Assembly (NCBI RefSeq): GCF_003253745.1
Contig: NZ_MZXV01000056.1
Location: 397,814-461,813, forward strand
Length of the DNA stretch: 64,000 nucleotides
Reading direction: 5' to 3'
From: Mesorhizobium kowhaii
GTDB taxonomy: Bacteria > Pseudomonadota > Alphaproteobacteria > Rhizobiales > Rhizobiaceae
Made by a program: the position numbers and the translations under genes. Of the stretch, positions 28,775 through 37,262 are shown piece by piece (the stretch's first letter is position 1; each line of letters opens with the position of its first letter). The notes below the pieces were generated by a model. It was not told the DNA's origin, searched no databases, and saw nothing but the letters and a program-made list of their open reading frames with translations.

Positions 28775-29563
28775 ATGACGCTGAAGCTCGACAAGGTCAA
28801 TCGCGGACCACACCTCTCCACCCTGGTTGCGAGTTCCATCTCGCGCGAGATCGCGCAGGGGCGCCTGAAGCCCGGCGATCAGCTGCCGACCGAGCAGGCG
28901 CTGGCGACGACGTTCGGGGTCAGCCGCAACGTGGTGCGCGAGGCGATCGCGCGGCTGCGCTCGGAAGGCCGCATCTGGTCGCAGCAGGGGCGCGGCGCCT
29001 TCGTGGTGGAGAGCAACAACCCGACGGTGCTGACCATCGACTACGAGGCGCTGCAGCGCGCCGACTCCTTCCGCAACCTGTTCGAACTGCGCGGCATCCT
29101 CGAGGTGCAGGCGGCGGCCTTTGCCGCAAAGCGGCGTACCGAAGCCGATCTCACCGCAATGGGCGATGCGCTGGCCGGCATGCGTGCGGCCCCCTATGGC
29201 AGCGTCGCCTGGCTGCGCAGCGATCTTGAATTCCACCGCACCGTCGCCGAGGCGACGCGCAACAACTATATGGGCCAGTTCCTGGTCTTTGTTTCCGAGC
29301 GTGTCCGCGAGAGCATTCTTGCTGCCGGCAACCAGCAGAAATCAGACGACATGGCCCGCATCACGCTCGGCGAACACGAGCGCATCCTGGCCGCCATCCG
29401 CGCCGGCGATGTTCAGGCGGCGCAGGAGGCCATGCGCGACCATCTGGCGGGCGCGGCGTTGCGTGTTGGGCTGCATGATGGTGGTGAGGCGGAGGCAGAG
29501 GCAGCATCTCCGGTGCGGCACACACGACTGCGGAAGGCTATTCGTAAGCAGGCCGCCGGATAG
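28775..29563 (+). CDS. GntR/FadR-family transcriptional regulator
   Basis: A 262-residue regulator with winged helix (DQLPTEQALATTFGVSRNVVREAI) and FCD domain (DLEFHRTVAEATRNN, then TLGEHERILAAI). The C-terminal tail is extended and Ala/Glu/Arg-rich. It is translated from a start nine bases after the FAD-linked oxidase stop, so it is in that operon and probably controls the operator at 27260. Confidence 0.88.
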   Translation: MTLKLDKVNRGPHLSTLVASSISREIAQGRLKPGDQLPTEQALATTFGVSRNVVREAIARLRSEGRIWSQQGRGAFVVESNNPTVLTIDYEALQRADSFRNLFELRGILEVQAAAFAAKRRTEADLTAMGDALAGMRAAPYGSVAWLRSDLEFHRTVAEATRNNYMGQFLVFVSERVRESILAAGNQQKSDDMARITLGEHERILAAIRAGDVQAAQEAMRDHLAGAALRVGLHDGGEAEAEAASPVRHTRLRKAIRKQAAG

Positions 29564-29571
29564 GTCGTGTA

Positions 29572-29803
29572 TCAGCTTGAAATTTGACCCTGAGCTTTTT
29601 GCTCGGCTTGGTTCTTTTGCGTGCCGCGATGCTGATTGCAATGAAAGCAGGCGGCGGCGAGTTGCTCATATCGTCAGTGCCGCCATCCATACGGGCTTTC
29701 TTGTGTTCGATGATAGGGCGTGTCGGGCCTCGCTTCGTAAACGGGGGGCGACAATGTAGCACAATCCGCCTTGGAGCTTAACCAGATGGCGGCGCACCCA
29801 CAT
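29572..29803 (-). pseudogene. HNH endonuclease gene broken by two single-base deletions
   Basis: Reading the minus strand in three frames in turn gives an HNH-type protein: VRRHLVKLQGGLCY, then (frame change) HCRPPFTKRG, PIIEHKKARMDGGTDDMSN, then (frame change) AAACFHCNQHRGTQKNQAEQ and a stop at 29572. Restoring one C in TGCTACATTGT gives CYHC, and one base in AACTCGCC gives SNLAA. Both cysteine pairs and the central histidine are kept apart from the frameshifts. No single frame encodes the whole domain. Confidence 0.75.
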
Positions 29804-29925
29804 TCGATACAGAGGATTTCTTAGATGCTTCATGTTCCCCGCAAAATGGGAACATGGGAGCGGGCCAGGCGTCGATCCGCTTTTTATAGGGACCGCGTTT
29901 GCCCGGCTTAGGCGCAACAGTTCAG

Positions 29926-31089
29926 CTATTTTTCAACGATTGAAAGCGTGGGTGTCGGACTTCTCTCAGCTACTTCGATTGATCTGCCAAAATGGTCGCT
30001 CAAGACGTCCAGCGAAATTCCCAAGGTTTCGTCTGAGTCCAACTTAGGAAGCAGTCCCCGTTCAACCAATTTCTTCCACGCATTGAAGAGTAGGCCGGGC
30101 CTCTCAATCGGAATTGTATCGTCTAGAGGTTCCTTCGCCAGTTGCTTTGTTTTGGTCATTTGAATGCGGAAGGAAACGTATTGGTTTTCATCAATAGCGC
30201 CTATGTCGCGCGCGCGATGGGCAATCGCCTGCATTGACACCAACCAGCGCTGTTTGAGCCCCTTCAAATGGCTCGCCCTGGTAGAATAGAACTCACGGAA
30301 TATGGACGCGCGCGGCAGAAGAAATGCCCCGGCAAACCAATTGGCTTCGCGCTCGATGCGATCCCGGGTTGCCTTAGACTCCATGTCGTCCTGGGAGATG
30401 TCGCGGTGCAGGATTAGGTGGCCAAGTTCATGGGCGGCATCAAATCGAGACCTCACCGCAGAACCTTTATCTGATCCCAACAGCACATATGGTCGACCAT
30501 TAATCCAACAAGAGAATGCGTCGATCTTTTCGGAGCCAAGCGAAAACCTGCTAACGATCACGCCCTGGGATTCGAGCAGGGCCACCATATTGTTTATGGG
30601 GGCGTCACCCAAGTTCCAATGACGCCGTGTCCGAGCGGCAATATATTCGATCTGCTCCAATGAATATTCGCCGTCATGATCCATATCGTCGAAGAATGGA
30701 ACGTTGGGTGTCGGCAGCCTAATTCCTGCGTCCAGAAGTGTTTGGACAAACTCCCAAAGCCAATTCGTCCGAACGTCCAGAGCCATGTTAATTCTATTGC
30801 TCTTCGGTCCTACGCTTCTGAAGAACCGGACCTTTTTGTTGATCGAATTGGCCGGCGTTTCCTTTAGAAAAAACGAAACGGGTTGGTGCAGGAGCCGAGC
30901 CAACTGCATCAAGATATTCATGTCAGGGCGACGGTCGCCATTCTCATAATGGCCTATGGCTGTGCCGGTGATGTTAAGCGCTCGGGCTACATCGGCGCGC
31001 GACATCTGTAGCGCCATGCGCGCGTCGGCGAGGCGTTGAGGAACAACGCCGGATGCGCGATCTGGAAAATGGAAAATATCGCCAGTCAT
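29926..31089 (-). CDS. XRE-family regulator fused to ImmA/IrrE-type metallopeptidase
   Basis: A 387-residue two-domain protein. Residues 15-75 form a helix-turn-helix (MSRADVARALNITGTAIGHYENGDRRPD). A DUF955 zinc peptidase follows with the HELGH motif (SRFDAAHELGHLILHRD) and a downstream glutamate in EREANWFAGAFLLP. Such proteins cleave or sense a partner repressor, as ImmA does in ICEBs1 and IrrE/PprI in Deinococcus. Its start overlaps the stop of the upstream gene by four bases. GC content is lower than in the catabolic regions, suggesting transfer. Confidence 0.9.
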   Translation of the reverse strand: MTGDIFHFPDRASGVVPQRLADARMALQMSRADVARALNITGTAIGHYENGDRRPDMNILMQLARLLHQPVSFFLKETPANSINKKVRFFRSVGPKSNRINMALDVRTNWLWEFVQTLLDAGIRLPTPNVPFFDDMDHDGEYSLEQIEYIAARTRRHWNLGDAPINNMVALLESQGVIVSRFSLGSEKIDAFSCWINGRPYVLLGSDKGSAVRSRFDAAHELGHLILHRDISQDDMESKATRDRIEREANWFAGAFLLPRASIFREFYSTRASHLKGLKQRWLVSMQAIAHRARDIGAIDENQYVSFRIQMTKTKQLAKEPLDDTIPIERPGLLFNAWKKLVERGLLPKLDSDETLGISLDVLSDHFGRSIEVAERSPTPTLSIVEK

Positions 31090-31736
31090 TCTTCGTCGTG
31101 AACTTTCTTGATTATCTCGTCTATCAACTCGGCGTCCGGCGACTCCGTTGGTCCTTCGCCTCTAGCGCCAGTCGTGTCGGTGGCGACCTCGTGAGGCAGC
31201 TTGAGCAAGTCGTCAGTGAACCAGATCAGCTTGTTTTCGGTCGGGTGTGGGACGGATAAATTGGCGAAACGAAGATTGCCGTGGCCGTGAAGGAGGAGAA
31301 TGTGCTTCCGAGTATCGTCCCTGGCGCGCTCTGCGTTCATTTCTTCGAAGAGATATTCGGCGTTGGGAACGTCAAGCTGGTCGCGGAACTTCGCCCATCT
31401 CGGTTTCTTGTGAGGATAGTCGACCTGGTTAATGGTGATTTCAGCGCCGGGCGACCGCATCACCAAATGTTTGCCTGTCGGGCAGGCATAGTCTTCCCAC
31501 GAAGGATCGAATGGAAGATGTCCTTCCCGTATTAGCCTTATGAACTCAAACTCAGCGGCCAGCACGATCAGGTCACCGCGTTGGAATTTTGCGCTTGGCG
31601 TTCCAAGGAATTCCAGACGCTCGAACGCATCGTCTGCGCTAGCGTAGGCGCGCTTGAGTGCAGCGGGGATCAGCGGCCGATATACGGCCGGGTACTCTTC
31701 ATCGATCAAATCCTCTGCGGGATTGCTCGCGGACAT
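31086..31736 (-). CDS. unrecognised protein coupled to the XRE-ImmA gene
   Basis: A 216-residue acidic protein, probably cytosolic. It includes GDLIVLAAEFEFIRLIREGH, YACPTGKHLVMRSPGAEITINQVDYPHKKP, and HILLLHGHGNLRFANLSVP. No family is recognised. It precedes and overlaps the metallopeptidase gene (ATGA), so the pair are made together. It may be the toxin, substrate or target of the peptidase; this is inference. Confidence 0.72.
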   Translation of the reverse strand: MSASNPAEDLIDEEYPAVYRPLIPAALKRAYASADDAFERLEFLGTPSAKFQRGDLIVLAAEFEFIRLIREGHLPFDPSWEDYACPTGKHLVMRSPGAEITINQVDYPHKKPRWAKFRDQLDVPNAEYLFEEMNAERARDDTRKHILLLHGHGNLRFANLSVPHPTENKLIWFTDDLLKLPHEVATDTTGARGEGPTESPDAELIDEIIKKVHDEE

Positions 31737-31801
31737 ACGAATCTCCGTTGGAAAAATGGACTTTCCAACAAAAGCGAGTATTCTTGGAAAAAAGTCAACA
31801 C

Positions 31802-31900
31802 CTATTCGGGCGCGACAACTACTTTGTTCCCCACCGCTTCGCCGCTGCCTTCTTCTCGGCGCGCCGGGTCGCGCGGGCGCTTGGGGTGCCTATCAGTCAT
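31802..31900 (-). pseudogene. remnant of a small Lys/Arg-rich rhizobial protein
   Basis: The frame opens MTDRHPKRPRDPAR and then changes; in the next frame the tail reads AEKKAAAKRWGTK and stops. The two ends match what I recall of a small rhizobial protein (KRPRDP-N-terminus and KKAAAKRW-like C-terminus), so the middle seems to be deleted. An uninterrupted 32-codon frame exists but its C-terminus is unlike that family. Confidence 0.35.
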
Positions 31901-32178
31901 GATAATGCGTCCGGATGCATTGATTTAGTACCGGAAAATGTTCGCGGTTTTAGCGAGCATCCATCATGACCTTCGATGTGCTCGAAATGAGCGCGCATCC
32001 CGTTGTTGCCCTCACGGTGAGCGCGGACAGCGCCGTGGCACTCGGGGCAACGCTTCCGGCGATCAGGGTTTAGTTCAAGCGCCTGATAAACCTCAATGGG
32101 CGCCCAAACACCGATCCCCGATTCCATTTCGCAAAAGTCTTTTTCCATTGACCGAATATGGCATTCGACGTCGGCCAT
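31897..32178 (-). CDS. small zinc-ribbon-like hypothetical protein
   Basis: A 93-residue protein. The centre has CPECHGAVRAHREGNNGMRAHFEH followed by HDGC, which gives two cysteines, several histidines and a further cysteine suited to zinc. No ribosome binding site is clear at 32178; an internal ATG at 32145 is an alternative. Similar small proteins occur in rhizobial accessory regions. Function unknown. Confidence 0.6.
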   Translation of the reverse strand: MADVECHIRSMEKDFCEMESGIGVWAPIEVYQALELNPDRRKRCPECHGAVRAHREGNNGMRAHFEHIEGHDGCSLKPRTFSGTKSMHPDALS

Positions 32179-32245
32179 TCAAAGGCTGAATTTCAAACTG
32201 ACCCGAACTCCTATATGCTTAGCGGAAACCATCGGAGGGATCGAA

Positions 32246-32545
32246 ATGCAGCCTTATGAAAAGGTCGTGTACATATATCGTGGCGCTCCGGGAAACTCGT
32301 ACGTTTTGACGCTACTTCTGGATCCCGTTAATTGCGAACTCAAGGTGAAAGATTACCATACCCGATACAAAGGTACTCGCCGGTCGACAATGATGTGGAG
32401 CGTCCCCGACTTTCTCAACCTCAAACTTTCCACATGGCCCTATCTGTACAAGCTATCGCTGCCGAAAGTTCGCCAAGCGGTTCTTGATTTGATGATCAAG
32501 GCCGGCGCCGAACAAGTCGATGATGTCAACGCCTATAGGACCTAA
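32246..32545 (+). CDS. hypothetical protein
   Basis: A 99-residue protein, beta strands first (KVVYIYRGAPGNSYVLTLLLD) and helices later (YLYKLSLPKVRQAVLDLMIKAG). CGGAGGGATCGAA precedes the ATG at 32246, which supports the start. Not recognised. Confidence 0.65.
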   Translation: MQPYEKVVYIYRGAPGNSYVLTLLLDPVNCELKVKDYHTRYKGTRRSTMMWSVPDFLNLKLSTWPYLYKLSLPKVRQAVLDLMIKAGAEQVDDVNAYRT

Positions 32546-32677
32546 AGGCCAGAAGCGCCCGGCCGACGTAATCGGCAATGCTGTCTGCGTCATGCGCATT
32601 GCTGAATGCGAGGAAGCTGCAGTACCCTCCAAATTTTTCGACTGGTCGGAGGACCACTCTCACGGCAGAGTGTGACC

Positions 32678-33391
32678 ATGTGCAATCTTTACAACATCAC
32701 CACGTCGCAAGAAGCTGTCCGCCAGTGGACTAGGACCTTGCGGGACATCTTGGGCAACCTCGAGCCGTCCATTGACATCTATCCCAACCAACCCGGCCCG
32801 GTGGTGCGCAATGCGCTGGACGGGGTGCGGGAGCTTGCCAATCTGCTGTGGGGCATGCCGACGCCCATTGAGCGGATGAAGGGCAAGGCCGACTACGGCA
32901 CCACCAACATACGCAATCCCCAGTACGGCCATTGGCAAGAGTATGTCGGTGTCGGGAACCGCTGCGTGGTGCCCGTGACGAGCTTTGCGGAGCCGAGCCC
33001 GACACCCGGCGACAAGGACCCTGAAACAGGCATCCAGCGAAACTATTGGTTCGCGCTCAATGAGGACCGCCCGCTGTTCTTCTTCGCTGGCCTCTGGACG
33101 CCGTGGCATGGGGTGCGCAAGGTCAAGGACGGCCCCGGCGACTTCGAGCTTTACGGCTTCATGACGACCGCGCCCAACGCCCTCATCAAGCCGATCCACG
33201 AGAAGGCCATGCCGGTTATCCTGAGGACGCAAGAGGAAACGGAGACCTGGCTGACAGCACCGTGGTCGGAAGCGAAGCGGCTGCAGCGCACGGCGCCGGA
33301 CGATGCCCTTGTGATTGTCGAGAAGCCGGCCACGCAGATCAAGTTTCCGCAGCAGGCACCGCAGGCGCCGGCTCAGGGCTCACTGTTCTAG
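32678..33391 (+). CDS. yedK: SRAP-domain DNA-protein crosslinking protein (YedK/HMCES family)
   Basis: A 237-residue SOS response-associated peptidase-like protein. The catalytic Cys2 follows the initiator Met (MCNLYN), so 32678 must be the start. Other landmarks are TTNIRNP, the glutamate in SFAEPSP, and the histidine in IHEKAMPVILRTQEE. The family binds abasic sites in single-stranded DNA through Cys2 and protects them. An SOS-box promoter lies about 400 bases away, but not directly upstream of this gene. Confidence 0.92.
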   Translation: MCNLYNITTSQEAVRQWTRTLRDILGNLEPSIDIYPNQPGPVVRNALDGVRELANLLWGMPTPIERMKGKADYGTTNIRNPQYGHWQEYVGVGNRCVVPVTSFAEPSPTPGDKDPETGIQRNYWFALNEDRPLFFFAGLWTPWHGVRKVKDGPGDFELYGFMTTAPNALIKPIHEKAMPVILRTQEETETWLTAPWSEAKRLQRTAPDDALVIVEKPATQIKFPQQAPQAPAQGSLF

Positions 33392-33392
33392 G

Positions 33393-33707
33393 CTAGCTGT
33401 CATCCCGCCAAATCACCCGCCGCACCATGCGGATTTCGACAAGCCGCCTCACCCGTATCTTCATGCCCTCCAATGCACTTGGCAGCAGGATATCCACGTC
33501 AAGCTCGCGGCGTCTGCACCGCTCGCAACGCATGTGCCGGGCCACGTCCCAAAACGGAATGTCCCCGACGAGCCTGGCGAGGTCCCCTGGCAGATAGTGG
33601 CGAGTGATGTTGCAGTTGATGCACCGGACACGGACTAGCTGACCAACCTCATGCGCTCGGCACAGGGTCTGCACAAGGCGGCGCGGTCGTCTGCTCTGTT
33701 CCGGCAT
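33393..33707 (-). CDS. small zinc-ribbon hypothetical protein
   Basis: A 104-residue basic protein with two Cys pairs, CINC and CERC, about 30 residues apart around HYLPGDLARLVGDIPFWDVARHMR. This is a probable zinc-binding knuckle. It converges on the SRAP gene and is divergent from the SOS-box operon. Function unknown; I recall similar proteins as common in rhizobia. Confidence 0.7.
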   Translation of the reverse strand: MPEQSRRPRRLVQTLCRAHEVGQLVRVRCINCNITRHYLPGDLARLVGDIPFWDVARHMRCERCRRRELDVDILLPSALEGMKIRVRRLVEIRMVRRVIWRDDS

Positions 33708-33761
33708 GGCTCAAAAATAGGAACCCATTCCTCTCCGAGTCAATTCGCTCTTGACAATTAT

Positions 33762-33776
33762 GTTCCCTTTTTGTTC
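33762..33776 (+). promoter_or_regulatory. LexA (SOS) box, alphaproteobacterial type
   Basis: GTTCCCTTTTTGTTC is a direct repeat GTTC-N7-GTTC, the LexA box known for alphaproteobacteria. It overlaps a promoter-like TTGACA (33751-33756) with a 17-base spacer to TTCTAT, so LexA would block RNA polymerase. It is 32 bases before the ATG of the small gene at 33809. Confidence 0.75.
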
Positions 33777-33808
33777 TATGCGACCATGCAGCTTTTGGAG
33801 CAATCGCC

Positions 33809-33988
33809 ATGGACCACATTGTGACATTGGACAGCCGCAACGAAGCCGCCCTCCAGGCAATCGCTGAGAAGTTCATTGCCCAGCACAAGGGCGACCCAGT
33901 GAAGGCGCTAAAGGAGATGATCGTTCTCAACGGGCACCTTCAGGACCGCCTTGACACGCTCTCTGCGCCGCGTCGGGCAACCCGTTAG
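33809..33988 (+). CDS. small SOS-controlled protein, first of a paralogous pair
   Basis: A 59-residue helical protein (MDHIVTLDSRNEAALQAIAE and PVKALKEMIVLNGHLQDRL). It shares the pattern A-E-K-(L/F)-I-A and a V-K-A-L segment with the next gene, so the two are likely paralogues. The LexA box stands just upstream. It is followed 10 bases later by the second gene. Function unknown. Confidence 0.65.
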   Translation: MDHIVTLDSRNEAALQAIAEKFIAQHKGDPVKALKEMIVLNGHLQDRLDTLSAPRRATR

Positions 33989-33998
33989 GAGAAACGCT

Positions 33999-34208
33999 AT
34001 GGCCACGATGCATTTGGACGCCGAATCCAAAGCCGAACTGCACGCCGAAGCGGAGAAGCTCATCGCCCGCTATGAGAGCCCCCTTGAGACCGTCAAAGCG
34101 CTCATGGCCTACAACTGCGAGCTTGAGACCCAAATTCTCGCCCTCGCCCACAGATTTCCGGGTATCGTCGCCATCAGCTACGATCCTACGCCGCCTGTAC
34201 TGGGGTGA
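33999..34208 (+). CDS. small protein, second of the paralogous pair
   Basis: A 69-residue helical protein (AELHAEAEKLIARYESPLET, then VKALMAYNCELETQILALAH). AGGAGAAACGCT precedes the ATG at 33999. It shares the operon and the LexA control of the 33809 gene. Not recognised beyond the similarity to its neighbour. Confidence 0.65.
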   Translation: MATMHLDAESKAELHAEAEKLIARYESPLETVKALMAYNCELETQILALAHRFPGIVAISYDPTPPVLG

Positions 34209-34228
34209 TTGCGAATGACCGAAGTCGG

Positions 34229-34804
34229 TCAGGTCATATCGGCTGGCATCGCGTTGCTCGCCAACAGTGACGATCCGATGTCTCCGTCGAGCGCAAAACG
34301 CTCGCAGCGCTCGCCGTCGGACTCATCGATGAAGCTCTCGCTATGTTTGAAGCCGAGCTTCGCCAATATCCGCAGCGACGCGAAATTGCGCGCCGCCGCC
34401 TCGGCCGTCACCTGTTCAAGCGCCAGAGTTTCAAAGGCGTAGCGGAGGACTTCGCGCGCCGCCTCGCTGCCCAGTCCGTGCCCCCAATGCGCACGCGCCA
34501 GCACAAATCCCAATGCGGCTGCCTTGGCGTCGGTTGCGCCGAAGGACAGGGTTATCGTCCCGATCGCGTCCGATACTCCTGCTTGGTCTATGGACCACTG
34601 GATCGCCTTACCGTCAGCGAACCGCTGACGCGAACGGGCGAACCATCGCTCGCCTGCGCTTATGTCGTCGGGAACGGGATCGCCGGCAAGGGAGGCGGAT
34701 TCGACATCCGTCGCGCGCGCAAACCATGCTGGGATATCCCGTTCGCTCGGCGCCCGAAGCACGAGCCTTGGTGTCGTGAGCTTGGGAAATCGGACTGCTT
34801 CCAT
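34229..34804 (-). CDS. GNAT-family N-acetyltransferase (RimJ/RimL type)
   Basis: A 191-residue acetyltransferase. It begins with LTTPRLVLRAPSERDIPAWF, typical of the RimJ/RimL branch; the acetyl-CoA loop is WGHGLGSEAAREVLRYAF; NFASLRILAKLGFKH follows. It transfers an acetyl group to an unknown amine. ATG 34804 is used; a TTG at 34834 is in frame. Confidence 0.85.
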   Translation of the reverse strand: MEAVRFPKLTTPRLVLRAPSERDIPAWFARATDVESASLAGDPVPDDISAGERWFARSRQRFADGKAIQWSIDQAGVSDAIGTITLSFGATDAKAAALGFVLARAHWGHGLGSEAAREVLRYAFETLALEQVTAEAAARNFASLRILAKLGFKHSESFIDESDGERCERFALDGDIGSSLLASNAMPADMT

Positions 34805-34902
34805 GGGGGCATTTTCGACCTGAGACGGCGCCAATGCAACGGCGCTGCCAGGCCGCGTTCGCTAACCACCAATCTCGGTCATTCCGCATTTATGTGTCGC
34901 CC

Positions 34903-35111
34903 CGCCCTCTGGCGGCTCAACCAGAGAAACACCGTTCAGCCGGCGATGATATCGGACAAAGCCGGCACGAACTTCTCGCCATGGCCGGTTGCAACCGCGG
35001 TGGCAAAGCCGTTGCGCACCACCGCACCGATCGGATTGGCGACATCGGAGGCTTGAGCGAAAGAGGCGAGATAGGTCATATCCTCAGCGCATTGACGATG
35101 GTGAAACGCTG
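34903..35111 (-). pseudogene. degraded partial copy of the 3' end of the beta-hydroxyacid dehydrogenase gene (copy 1)
   Basis: This stretch matches the 3' part of the dehydrogenase gene at 38355-39260, including the PIGAVVRNGFATAVATGHGEKFVPALSDIIAG coding segment. It is the more diverged of two partial copies, with single-base deletions (such as GTTCAGCC for GTTCAGGCC). It ends abruptly near 35111, after which the sequence is unrelated. Confidence 0.85.
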
Positions 35112-35231
35112 ATCGGGCTTGCCTGCAAGCCGTTGCTGGCAGGCACCTGTCGATCCGTGCCAAATCGCAAGATCGGTCGAGCGCGACATATCTGGAAGGG
35201 CCTAGCTGGTGTCGCCACGGAGGAAGAGACG

Positions 35232-36113
35232 GTGAAGGCGGCACTTGAAAACTACCATGCCCGAATGCAGCGGGTGCTGGACCACATAGACCAGCATCTG
35301 GACGACGATCTGGGCCTGGAAGCATCGAGCGGCGTCGCGGCGTTCTCGAAATACCATTTCCACCGGCAGTTCACGTCCACCTTCGGGTTGTCCGTGCATC
35401 GCTATGTTCAGCTTGCCCGCATGAAGCGCGCTTCGTACCGGCTGGCCTACAGAGACGCCGAAAGCGTCACGGACATAGCGATGGATGCCGGTTACGACGC
35501 ACCGGATGCCTTCGCCCGCGCCTTTCGGCAACGGTTCGGGCAATCGCCTTCGTCGTTCCGGAAGTCTCCCGACTGGGAGCCGTGGCTTGCGGCCTTCGGG
35601 CCTCTCGACAACGCCAGGAGCAAGCTCATGCAGAAGACTTTTACCACTGACGACGTGACGATCCGCGATGTGCCCCCCACGCCGGTGGCGATCGTGGAGC
35701 ATCGGGGCGACCCGGCGACGCTCGGCGCCACCATCCAGAAGTTCATCGCGTGGCGCAAGGCCGCTGGCCTGTCGCCGAAGACAAGTCCGACCTTCAATGT
35801 CTGGCGTTCCGAGCGGCGTCCTGCGTCGCCTGCCGATTACAGCGTGGACCTTTGTGTCGGGACGGACCAACCGATCGAGGCGAACGGCGAGCAGATCAAG
35901 GCCGGCGAGATCCCCGGCGGACGCTGCGCGGTGCTGCGCGTCGTCGGCAACACCCACAATCTGGAGCCTGCTGCGCTCTACCTTTATCGCGAGTGGCTGC
36001 CGGTCAGCGGCGAAGAAGCAAGGGATTTCCCTCTCTACTGCCAGCGCCTCGCCTTCTTCCCGGAGGTGCCGGAGCATGAGACGGTCGCGGAGCTGTTCCT
36101 GCCGCTGAAATAG
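35232..36113 (+). CDS. AraC-family regulator with GyrI-like effector domain
   Basis: A 293-residue regulator. The N-terminal AraC DNA-binding region has the two helix-turn-helix motifs (FSKYHFHRQFTSTFGLSVHRYV and VTDIAMDAGYDAPDAFARAFRQRFG). The C-terminal half (VTIRDVPPTPVAIVEHRGD to the end) is a GyrI-like/SOUL effector-binding domain, as in Rob and multidrug regulators. GTG 35232 follows AGGAAGAGACG. It lies between the two partial dehydrogenase copies, as cargo of an inserted segment. Confidence 0.88.
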   Translation: MKAALENYHARMQRVLDHIDQHLDDDLGLEASSGVAAFSKYHFHRQFTSTFGLSVHRYVQLARMKRASYRLAYRDAESVTDIAMDAGYDAPDAFARAFRQRFGQSPSSFRKSPDWEPWLAAFGPLDNARSKLMQKTFTTDDVTIRDVPPTPVAIVEHRGDPATLGATIQKFIAWRKAAGLSPKTSPTFNVWRSERRPASPADYSVDLCVGTDQPIEANGEQIKAGEIPGGRCAVLRVVGNTHNLEPAALYLYREWLPVSGEEARDFPLYCQRLAFFPEVPEHETVAELFLPLK

Positions 36114-36257
36114 TTCTGCTGGACGGCGGCTTGCAATGGTTCGGGACAGGTCCGCCCCGGTGACCAAGGGACTTCAGTCCTAGTTGAGCCATAGCTAATA
36201 TGCCTATAGCGTTGGCAGTGCGGGGGGGACGATCCCAAATCGAAGCCTATCCCGCAG

Positions 36258-36301
36258 TGGCCGGTGCGGCACGCTTCACCCAAGCATCCCTGCACCGGCC
36301 A
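36258..36301. terminator. hairpin downstream of the AraC-type regulator
   Basis: TGGCCGGTGC and GCACCGGCCA are perfectly complementary ten-base arms around a 24-base loop. The T-run is weak. It may end transcription of the regulator. Nothing else was recognised in 36114-36410. Confidence 0.45.
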
Positions 36302-36410
36302 TTCTTTCGCTATGACCGGTTAGGCTCCCCTACCGCTGGGTAGCCTACGGCCCGCTTGAAATCGTAACCTGGGTGCGCGATTGTCGCCGCTTGGGGGAGA
36401 TAGGTGATCG

Positions 36411-36611
36411 ATGCGCCGCACTACAAAGGCTCTGCCTTTCGTGCCGACCGAGATTCACGTCAGTACGTTCGAGGATGAGAAGGGCCTTCTAGGCATCCTT
36501 TCGATTCAGACAACGGAGGGCATCCTGGACCTGGCCCTCGACCTCACGACCGCAGACGCCGTCGCAAACGCCGTCAAGGAAATCCGGTCGAAGCTGGCCC
36601 CCGAGCGTTAA
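36411..36611 (+). CDS. small hypothetical protein
   Basis: A 66-residue protein with a central beta pattern (GILSIQTTEGILDLALDLT) and a helical C-terminus (DAVANAVKEIRSKL). It ends five bases before a hairpin that could terminate it. No family recognised. Confidence 0.55.
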   Translation: MRRTTKALPFVPTEIHVSTFEDEKGLLGILSIQTTEGILDLALDLTTADAVANAVKEIRSKLAPER

Positions 36612-36615
36612 AAGA

Positions 36616-36638
36616 AAGCCCGGCTTGAAACCGGGCTT
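36616..36638 (+). terminator. hairpin after the 66-residue gene
   Basis: AAGCCCGG and CCGGGCTT enclose a seven-base loop right after the stop codon. No T-run follows. Confidence 0.55.
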
Positions 36639-36834
36639 GGGAGGTCAGTTGGGAACACCGAAAGTGAGAGGATCGTGCCCTTTCGGTATTGCTAACTTTG
36701 CATCGCCTTCATGACGACTGCATGAAGCCATATGTCGATTGGCTAAAATACGGAACGTCCGATAGAGTGGCCATTCGGCTCGTCAACGGCCGGGTCTGTC
36801 AAACATACAATCGCCTAATAGCACGCCCTGCGCC

Positions 36835-37262
36835 GCGCCTTATCGGTCCGGCCCCGTCACATCTCTGGCGGCTCGACCAGCGAGACGCCGTTCAGGCCGG
36901 CGATGACATCCGACAAGGCCGGCACGAACTTCTCGCCATGACCGGTCGCGACCGCGGTGGCAAAGCCGTTGCGCACCGCAGCACCAATCGGGTTGGCGAC
37001 ATCGGCGGCCTGGGCGAAAGAGGCGAGATAGGTCATGTCCTTGAGCGCATTGACGATGGCAAAACGCTGGGCGTTCTCGTTGCGGTTCAGCACGAAATCG
37101 AAGAAGGCCTGGTAGAAGCCGCAATCCATGCGGCTGCCCGAGATGACGCTGTTGAAGACCTGCGGCGTCAGCCCGGCCTTGGCGTCAAGCGTCAGCGCCT
37201 CCGAATAGATGGCGGAGTAGCCCATCGAGACGAAATTGTTGAGCAGCTTCATGGTGTGGCCG
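36835..37262 (-). pseudogene. partial copy of the 3' end of the beta-hydroxyacid dehydrogenase gene (copy 2)
   Basis: About 430 bases match the 3' end of the gene at 38355-39260 and about 20 bases past its stop, at roughly 94% by eye. The frame stays open (residues from HTMKLLNN to LVEPPEM), and an ATG at 37291 in foreign sequence would give a 144-residue product. The NAD-binding domain is missing, so it cannot be a complete enzyme. Confidence 0.88.
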
